Shown piece after piece: positions 7,015 to 11,467 of a DNA stretch of 11,467 nucleotides. Both the position numbers and the translations under genes were made by a program. Under the pieces are notes generated by a model. That model saw nothing but the letters and a program-made list of their open reading frames with translations. It made no database searches and had not been told where the DNA came from. Within the stretch, counting starts at the first letter, position 1. The number at the start of each line of letters is the position of its first letter. Source of the DNA: Fen731 sp964354265 (GTDB taxonomy: Bacteria > Actinomycetota > Humimicrobiia > Humimicrobiales > Humimicrobiaceae). The stretch lies in the NCBI GenBank assembly GCA_964354265.1, contig CAYGYY010000066.1, positions 1-11,467 on the forward strand, in the 5' to 3' direction.

Positions 7015-8283
7015 TTAAAAAGTTTCTTTGCTTCCCTCAACATCGCTAAAATCTTTCAAGAAAATTTTTATATCTTCAATAACTTTCTTTTTACCTATAA
7101 CGTATTTCTGCCTCATAAACTCACCAAGCTTTTCAGGATCCCAATTCTCCAGAAAGAGTTTCCTGAAAAAAAGTACTGAAATTTCATTTTCAAGAGATAT
7201 GCTTTTCTCCAATTTCTCAAAAAACTTTATATCATTTATTTTTGAAACTCTTTTTTTGCTCATGACTTTATTTGAATAATAGTTAATCAAGAGCCCATTT
7301 TTTATCTTTTTTATCTCTCGTACCAAACCTAATTTTGTGGTCTGTGCTTTTTTATTTGTAAGCTGAATATATCTTTTTCTAATAGCCGGCACCTGGAAAT
7401 AATTTTTATAATCTGATGAGCAATAATTGATTCCCAATTTTGATTTAATATTCTTTGCGTACCTAAGAATCTCAAGAGCTGTTTCTTCAGATTCAAGAAC
7501 AGTAGTTATATTATTTTTTCCACTTAAGAAAATATCTTTTTGCCACAAGGTATAGCCTCTATTAAGTAATTCCTTATAATTTAACCTTGTTGCAAGCAAT
7601 TGGTGAAGATTCAGGTATTTTACGCCGAGTTTCTCATATTCCTTCAGCTGGTTTTTAACTATGTCAATATCATAAGGTATAGCAGGAATTTCAATAGAAA
7701 TTGTGTTTATGAATTGCTTTGCCAAAAGTAAGGGAGATAGGTCATAGTCTCTTGCCGAAATATCAAACCTTATTTCATCAAGGCCCAATCTGCCAAGAAC
7801 CATTAAGTATTCCATTTTCAAATTATCTCCGTTAGTATAAATCCAAATATATTTTTTTAAATTATTTTTTCTAAGATTCTCAAGAAGTCCTATTACTCTA
7901 CTAATTGAAAGAAAAGGTTCACCTCCTGAAAAACCAATACCTGAAAAGTTGTGTTTATTAAGGTAATCAAAAGCAGGTTTAATTGAACTAAAATATATTT
8001 TGTCTATAACGATCGGTCTTTCTTTTACTTTATCCCTATCCTGTGTACAGTAAAAACACCTCCTGGTACATAGACTATTGATATAAACACAACCCCATGT
8101 ACCTTTAAGACAGGAAATACAGCCTGGTGAGATAGAATTTAAATAAGGCTTTAGGGTATTACTTTTTGGATAGCATGGTATCTTATTCTTTCTTAGAAAG
8201 CTGATATATTCCTTTTTTATGCCGGAATCCTTTTTTTCTTCCATAAATATTTTTTGAACCAGAATTTTTAAATAATTATACAT
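7015..8283 (-). CDS. Radical SAM protein with extra N-terminal cysteines
   Basis: A 422-residue radical SAM enzyme. C72-x3-C76-x2-C79 (CTRRCFYC) binds the 4Fe-4S cluster used to cleave S-adenosylmethionine, and GGEP lies at 120-123. Just before it is PGCISCLKGTWGC (C55, C58, C65), three further cysteines that could hold another metal site; this GCxxCxxGxxxC lead-in occurs in a group of poorly characterised radical SAM proteins. The C-terminal 40 residues (about 378-412: ENWDPEKLGEF, QKYV, VIEDIKIFL) are helical and resemble the end of PqqD/RRE peptide-binding domains, a weak resemblance. The start is uncertain: ATG at 8283, TTG at 8286, or ATG at 8244; none has a ribosome binding site. A TATAAT at 8280-8275 would suit the 8244 start. 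It diverges from the small peptide gene at 8394, which is its likely substrate by context. Confidence 0.85.
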   Translation of the reverse strand: MYNYLKILVQKIFMEEKKDSGIKKEYISFLRKNKIPCYPKSNTLKPYLNSISPGCISCLKGTWGCVYINSLCTRRCFYCTQDRDKVKERPIVIDKIYFSSIKPAFDYLNKHNFSGIGFSGGEPFLSISRVIGLLENLRKNNLKKYIWIYTNGDNLKMEYLMVLGRLGLDEIRFDISARDYDLSPLLLAKQFINTISIEIPAIPYDIDIVKNQLKEYEKLGVKYLNLHQLLATRLNYKELLNRGYTLWQKDIFLSGKNNITTVLESEETALEILRYAKNIKSKLGINYCSSDYKNYFQVPAIRKRYIQLTNKKAQTTKLGLVREIKKIKNGLLINYYSNKVMSKKRVSKINDIKFFEKLEKSISLENEISVLFFRKLFLENWDPEKLGEFMRQKYVIGKKKVIEDIKIFLKDFSDVEGSKETF

Positions 8284-8321
8284 CAAAAAGCGTTAGAGAT
8301 TAATTTAAAAAAAATTTTGGT

Positions 8322-8357
8322 TACATTTAAATGTATGATAAAATACTTATTTATAAT
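8322..8357 (+). promoter_or_regulatory. 14-bp palindrome and -10 box upstream of the small peptide gene
   Basis: TACATTTAAATGTA at 8322-8335 is a perfect 14-base palindrome in the 110-base divergent region between the radical SAM and peptide genes. TATAAT at 8352-8357 lies about 36 bases before the peptide ATG and could be its -10 box. The palindrome would then overlap the -35 position and be well placed as an operator for both genes. The palindrome is AT-rich, so chance cannot be excluded, and no regulator gene is in the window. Confidence 0.4.
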
Positions 8358-8393
8358 AAATATTTAAAAACAAAAAAAAGCAAGGAGAAAAAA

Positions 8394-8504
8394 ATGGAAA
8401 ATAATGAAAAACATGCCTACGAAAAACCTGTGCTTGTTGTGCAAAAAAACCTGGATGAAGTAACATGGGGCCAAGAGCCACCTATGGGCAATGAGCCCGA
8501 TTAG
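8394..8504 (+). CDS. Small RiPP-like precursor peptide (36 residues)
   Basis: A short gene with a strong ribosome binding site (AAGGAG, six bases before the ATG) and a clean stop. The leader-like part has YEKPVL (9-14), then T24-W25-G26. Together they fit Y-x-x-P-x-L-x3-[G]-x5-T-x-G of lasso-type and related leaders bound by PqqD-like RRE domains, except that the middle glycine is K18. The remaining residues, from G26 (GQEPPMGNEPD), could be the core. There is no cysteine, so lanthipeptide and sactipeptide chemistry is excluded; W25 and the acidic residues are possible modification sites. It diverges from a radical SAM gene and ends 28 bases from the stop of a convergent ATP-grasp gene. A frameshifted sibling lies at 1386-1485. 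No lasso cyclase, LanM, or transporter is in the window, so the product class is open. Coding status is well supported; the RiPP role is inferred. Confidence 0.7.
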   Translation: MENNEKHAYEKPVLVVQKNLDEVTWGQEPPMGNEPD

Positions 8505-8532
8505 CCTGTAAAAAAAATAAATTATTCCAATT

Positions 8533-9549
8533 TTAGAAATTGTATTGCTTCCAGTATTTTGGGATTAATTTCCATTGTGATCCATATAAAAAATCAAGTG
8601 AAGCAGGAATAAATGGGGCATGTCCACTGGTTGGATAATTAGTAAATTCGCCAAAATATATCTGTCCATCCACCAGGTAAAGGTCTGCACGGATATAGTC
8701 AAATGGTTTTCCCAATAGCTCTGCTATGTCTACCATGGATTTAAGATTTTCAGGCCTTTCCTTATGGCTTGCAAGCTTTGTATCTTCTGTTATGTTAATA
8801 TATAAATACTCCCAATCCGGTGAGTAGCGCGCCAGGCTTTTATCAGTAAATTTATCAAAGATAACCAATATTGAATAGCATTTTCCATGAAAGATATGAA
8901 ACTTATAATCTTCAGGAATTTTTCCATCAGTATTTCGTAAAAGTTTTTCTATTAATATTTTTCTTTTTATTTTCTGATATGCCCATTCATAATGACGAAA
9001 CCCATAAGGTGTTGAAAGCCATTTCTTGCATACTTTTACAATCTCCTCTCTTGAAGACTTGCAGTCAGAAAGTATTGTGGTTTTGTGGAAATCAATAATA
9101 GTGTACCTTTTTTGCCCTTCTATATTTTCTGCAAGAATGATCTTTCCGGCTGCGTTGTTTGGCTTTATAACATATTCTTCTTTAAGTGTACTAAAGGGAA
9201 TAGTTACAGGATTGTCTGTTACATAAAGAAGCGGAACTAAAATCTTCTCTGCCTCTTTTTGTCCCAGGACTTCTTTTAGATATTGCCTTACCCTGTATTT
9301 ATCAGAAACTATCGGCAGGAGGGGATTTCTATCATAGATTTTTTTCCATAGTATTTTTTCATTAAAACTATGTGGATTTTTTAAATTAGGGTAGTATCCT
9401 ATATCTTCGTAAATGCTCTGCTTTTCTTTTTTATAGCCTGTTAACCTACTAATAAAATCAAAAACAATATATCCGGGATATGAATATAAAATAAGGCAAA
9501 GGATTTTTTTGATACTTTTTTTGGTTGTATAAAGAAGTTTTTTTATCAT
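8533..9549 (-). CDS. TupA-like ATP-grasp protein, copy 2
   Basis: A 338-residue paralogue of the protein at 382-1389. Long blocks are shared: SFNEKILWKKIYDRNPLLP (61-79), VSDKY, IPLLYVTD-like VPLLYVTD, AENIEG, EWAYQKIKRKI (188-198) and ELLGK (277-281). ATP-grasp features are the lysine strand YVIKPN (126-131, K129), ILIEKLL (198-204), EDYKF (213-217), RADLY (287-291) and FGEFTNYP (299-306). The glycine loop reads NNAAG against NHECG in copy 1, so the two may differ in ligand handling. The first 35 residues are basic and hydrophobic and may associate with the membrane. The ATG has no clear ribosome binding site. Its 3' end faces the small peptide gene, the same tail-to-tail arrangement as copy 1. 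Family members act in surface polymer synthesis by adding amino acids; the substrate here is unknown. Confidence 0.9.
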   Translation of the reverse strand: MIKKLLYTTKKSIKKILCLILYSYPGYIVFDFISRLTGYKKEKQSIYEDIGYYPNLKNPHSFNEKILWKKIYDRNPLLPIVSDKYRVRQYLKEVLGQKEAEKILVPLLYVTDNPVTIPFSTLKEEYVIKPNNAAGKIILAENIEGQKRYTIIDFHKTTILSDCKSSREEIVKVCKKWLSTPYGFRHYEWAYQKIKRKILIEKLLRNTDGKIPEDYKFHIFHGKCYSILVIFDKFTDKSLARYSPDWEYLYINITEDTKLASHKERPENLKSMVDIAELLGKPFDYIRADLYLVDGQIYFGEFTNYPTSGHAPFIPASLDFLYGSQWKLIPKYWKQYNF

Positions 9550-9622
9550 ATATAATAAAATTTGTAGTGGAATAAGCCTGCTTTTTGGATATATTATAAC
9601 AGATAATTAATTATATAGAGTT

Positions 9623-9652
9623 TTGACTAAAAGATACGATGGGAAATTTAAA
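9623..9652 (+). promoter_or_regulatory. Candidate sigma-70-type promoter for the dehydrogenase gene
   Basis: TTGACT (9623-9628, five of six matches to the -35 consensus) is followed after 18 bases by TTTAAA (9647-9652, four of six to the -10). The gene starts 45 bases further on. It is a reasonable but unproven match in AT-rich DNA. Confidence 0.4.
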
Positions 9653-9696
9653 ATCACTTAAGCCATTATTTTTTTAAATCAGGACTGGAGAACATT

Positions 9697-10422
9697 ATGG
9701 ATTTAGAAAACAAAGCTGCAATTATTACTGGCGCTGGAAGGGGAATTGGCAAAGATATTTCTATAGCCCTTGCTAAAGAAAAATGCAATGTTGTAATAGT
9801 ATCAAGGACAGAGACCCAGCTCCAGGATGTAATAAATGAAATTAAAAAGAATGATAAAAAATCACCAGCTTTTTATATTGTTGCTGATTTATCCAAAAAA
9901 CAGGATATTGATATGGTTATTCAAAAAACTTTGAGTACATTTGGTAAAATAGATATTCTTATAAATAATGCGGCTTTTTTAAGTTCAGGTTCATTTTTTG
10001 ATATTTCAGAAGAGATATGGGATAAAACTATGGACATTAATTTAAAATCAGTTTTCTTATTGAGCCAAAAAGCAATAGAGATTATGATTAAAAATAAGAT
10101 GGGTTATATTATAAATATTTCTTCAACCGCAGCATTACAGGTCCCGCCAGGCATAGCAGCATATGGAATTTCAAAAGTTGCCCTTAACGGATTATCTGAA
10201 GTATTATATGAGATTGGAAAAGCAAATAATGTAAAAGTCAGTACAATTTTTCCAGGTATGACAGATACAGAAATGTTGAGGAGTTTTAATCCTCCTGTTG
10301 AGCGCTCAAAATGGATGCATCCTGAAGATATTACAAATTGTATTTTGTTCCTACTTAAGCAAAGCGGCCGTGTTGTTGTAAAAGAAGTTGTCCCCTGGGC
10401 ATCAAAACATGACCAGATTTAA
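9697..10422 (+). CDS. Short-chain dehydrogenase/reductase (SDR, FabG-like)
   Basis: A 241-residue classical SDR that reduces a carbonyl or oxidises an alcohol with NAD(P). The Rossmann glycine motif TGAGRGIG is at 11-18, an SRTE segment after the second strand (36-39) is compatible with NADPH use, NNAA is at 90-93, and the catalytic set is N115, S142 or S143 (INISSTAA), Y156 and K160 (YGISK). PGMTDTEM (187-194) is the usual PG motif after the active site. Length is normal. GGAG lies six bases before the ATG. The family covers 3-oxoacyl-ACP reductases and many sugar and alcohol dehydrogenases, so the substrate is open. A class II aldolase-like gene follows after 125 bases, perhaps from its own promoter. 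Confidence 0.92.
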   Translation: MDLENKAAIITGAGRGIGKDISIALAKEKCNVVIVSRTETQLQDVINEIKKNDKKSPAFYIVADLSKKQDIDMVIQKTLSTFGKIDILINNAAFLSSGSFFDISEEIWDKTMDINLKSVFLLSQKAIEIMIKNKMGYIINISSTAALQVPPGIAAYGISKVALNGLSEVLYEIGKANNVKVSTIFPGMTDTEMLRSFNPPVERSKWMHPEDITNCILFLLKQSGRVVVKEVVPWASKHDQI

Positions 10423-10534
10423 ATTTTATTTAAGCAATTAAGAGCAAAATTTGAATAAATCCAGGGTGTGTTTTGATAATAAGTAAATCTGTCAAATATT
10501 TAAATAATTTCTATCATTAATTAAGTAGATTAAG

Positions 10535-10540
10535 TATAAT
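10535..10540 (+). promoter_or_regulatory. Perfect -10 box; candidate leaderless promoter for the aldolase gene
   Basis: TATAAT ends seven bases before the ATG at 10548, which would put the transcription start on the start codon. The bases between (TTCCTCT) contain no ribosome binding site. No clear -35 box is seen. The arrangement repeats that at 1556-1568. Confidence 0.45.
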
Positions 10541-10547
10541 TTCCTCT

Positions 10548-11467
10548 ATGTCCCATGTAACATTAAAAGAAATTTTAAAAGATGCAAGACAAAGACAATA
10601 TGCAATTCCCTGTCTTGCGATATTAAATCTTGACACAATTACAGGTATTATTAAAGCGGCCGAAGAAAAAAAATCACCGCTGATAATATGCTATAACAGG
10701 CACCTGTCAACTGAAATCTCTCCAGAAGTGCTCATGCCGTTAATGGTAAGTATTGCAGAAAATTCAAAAATTCCTGTTGCAACAATACTTGACCACGGCT
10801 CTGATTTTGAACTTATCATGAAAGCTATCCACCTTGGTTTTTCTTCTGTTATGTTTGATGGTTCCGGACTTTCATTTGAAGAAAATGTAAAAAGAACACA
10901 GGAGATTGTAAAGGTCGCGCACTCTCTGGGTGTTTCAGTGGAAGCTGAACTTGGTGGAGTGGGCGGCAGTGCTGTTGAAGCGGTAGAGACTTCTACTTCA
11001 GAAAGTGTTTTTACTGACCCGGATGAAGCTACAAAATTTGTTGAGATGACAGGCGTGGATTGCCTGGCAATATCTTTTGGTAATGTCCATGGAAAGTATA
11101 AAGGTGAGCCTAATCTTGACTATGAAAGGGTAGAGAAGATTTTCAAATCTATAGATCTGCCTCTTGGAATGCATGGCGCTTCAGGGCTTAACGAATATGA
11201 TTACAGATCTGTCATTAAATGCGGAATAAGTAAATTAAATTATTTTTCTTCAATGTGCAGGAGTATTTATCCAAGATTAAGAAGCCTCATAGAGAGCTCA
11301 GGAGAGGATGTTTTTTGCCTTAATCTTATTTCAGTTTTAATCGACTACTGGTACCATGAGACAAAGCATCTCCTGGATATTTGTATGTGCAGCGGTAAAG
11401 CACCCGGGAATAAAGAAGATATTTTTATTAAAAACCTTTCAAAGATTATTGCTGATGCAGTAAAAGA
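10548..11467 (+). CDS. Class II fructose/tagatose-bisphosphate aldolase family protein (3' end outside the window)
   Basis: The frame is open from the ATG at 10548 to the window edge, 306 codons. It folds as a class II zinc aldolase: catalytic D82 and zinc ligand H83 in LDHG (81-84), DGSGLSFEENV (104-114), E134 in VEAELGGVGG, zinc ligands H181 (VHGKYKG) and H209 (MHGASG), and GISKLNYFS (226-234). The last motif is normally GIxKINxxTDL; N230 is kept, but the following Thr-Asp that contacts the substrate phosphate is not, so the usual bisphosphate may not be the substrate. Ordinary family members end near CMCSGKA (279-285); this one continues at least 20 residues. Such enzymes cleave ketose (bis)phosphates to two three-carbon units, or another aldol pair. 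There is no Shine-Dalgarno site. Confidence 0.85.
   Translation, partial: MSHVTLKEILKDARQRQYAIPCLAILNLDTITGIIKAAEEKKSPLIICYNRHLSTEISPEVLMPLMVSIAENSKIPVATILDHGSDFELIMKAIHLGFSSVMFDGSGLSFEENVKRTQEIVKVAHSLGVSVEAELGGVGGSAVEAVETSTSESVFTDPDEATKFVEMTGVDCLAISFGNVHGKYKGEPNLDYERVEKIFKSIDLPLGMHGASGLNEYDYRSVIKCGISKLNYFSSMCRSIYPRLRSLIESSGEDVFCLNLISVLIDYWYHETKHLLDICMCSGKAPGNKEDIFIKNLSKIIADAVK

Noticed and set aside
6886..7179. Plus-strand 97-codon open frame
   Set aside because: It has no ribosome binding site, overlaps the 3' end of the radical SAM gene, and its opposite strand carries a recognisable PotD-like remnant.
8394..8504. Calling the small peptide a lasso peptide
   Set aside because: The leader fits, but no cyclase or leader peptidase is present. 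If G26 formed a ring with E34, only two tail residues would remain, too short to thread.
1..11467. CRISPR arrays, insertion sequences, tRNA or rRNA genes
   Set aside because: I saw no regularly spaced repeats, transposase motifs with terminal inverted repeats, or cloverleaf or rRNA core sequences.

Overview
The window is AT-rich bacterial DNA. The evidence for a bacterium is two lipoproteins with lipobox signal peptides, AAGGA-type ribosome binding sites, and S41 and HtrA proteases. I cannot assign a lineage from sequence alone. Two genes (1568 and 10548) have no ribosome binding site but carry a perfect TATAAT ending 6-7 bases before the ATG, so they may be leaderless.

Layout. 1-234 holds the end of an unrecognised gene and a second protein-like reading-frame scrap. 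382-1389 (+) is a TupA-like ATP-grasp enzyme. Its stop codon overlaps, tail to tail, a short frameshifted peptide gene on the other strand (1386-1485). 1568-2860 (+) is a single-chain fusion of a GNAT acetyltransferase and a beta-keto acid cleavage enzyme (BKACE/DUF849). 2861-3027 is a convergent intergenic region with two strong hairpins. 3028-5646 (-) holds a lipoprotein HtrA protease followed by an S41 carboxyl-terminal processing protease. Diverging from them, 6044-6823 (+) holds a protease-less PDZ lipoprotein and a 72-residue bactofilin-like protein. 6834-6977 (-) is a decayed C-terminal scrap of a PotD-like polyamine-binding protein. 7015-8283 (-) is a radical SAM enzyme. Diverging from it, 8394-8504 (+) is a 36-residue peptide gene, which runs tail to tail into a second TupA-like ATP-grasp gene (8533-9549, -). 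9697-10422 (+) is a short-chain dehydrogenase. 10548 to the end (+) is a class II aldolase-family gene that runs off the window.

Most interesting system. Two short peptide reading frames share the end motif D-[DE]-V-x-[FW]-G-[NQ]-E-P-P. Each lies tail to tail with a TupA-like ATP-grasp gene, in mirrored copies about 7 kb apart. The intact copy has a strong ribosome binding site and a RiPP-type leader (Y-x-x-P-x-L, then T-x-G at the spacing known from lasso-peptide leaders). It is divergently paired with a radical SAM enzyme that has extra cysteines. I read this as a candidate RiPP-like cassette (precursor, radical SAM maturase and ATP-grasp enzyme), with one copy intact and one decayed or frameshifted. 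The sequence shows the motifs and gene order. That the enzymes act on the peptide is inference.

The central protease block looks like an envelope quality-control module. The PDZ domain of the HtrA lipoprotein is closely matched by the PDZ domain of the divergent protease-less lipoprotein, which suggests a paralogue that lost or never had the catalytic domain and may act as an adaptor or decoy.
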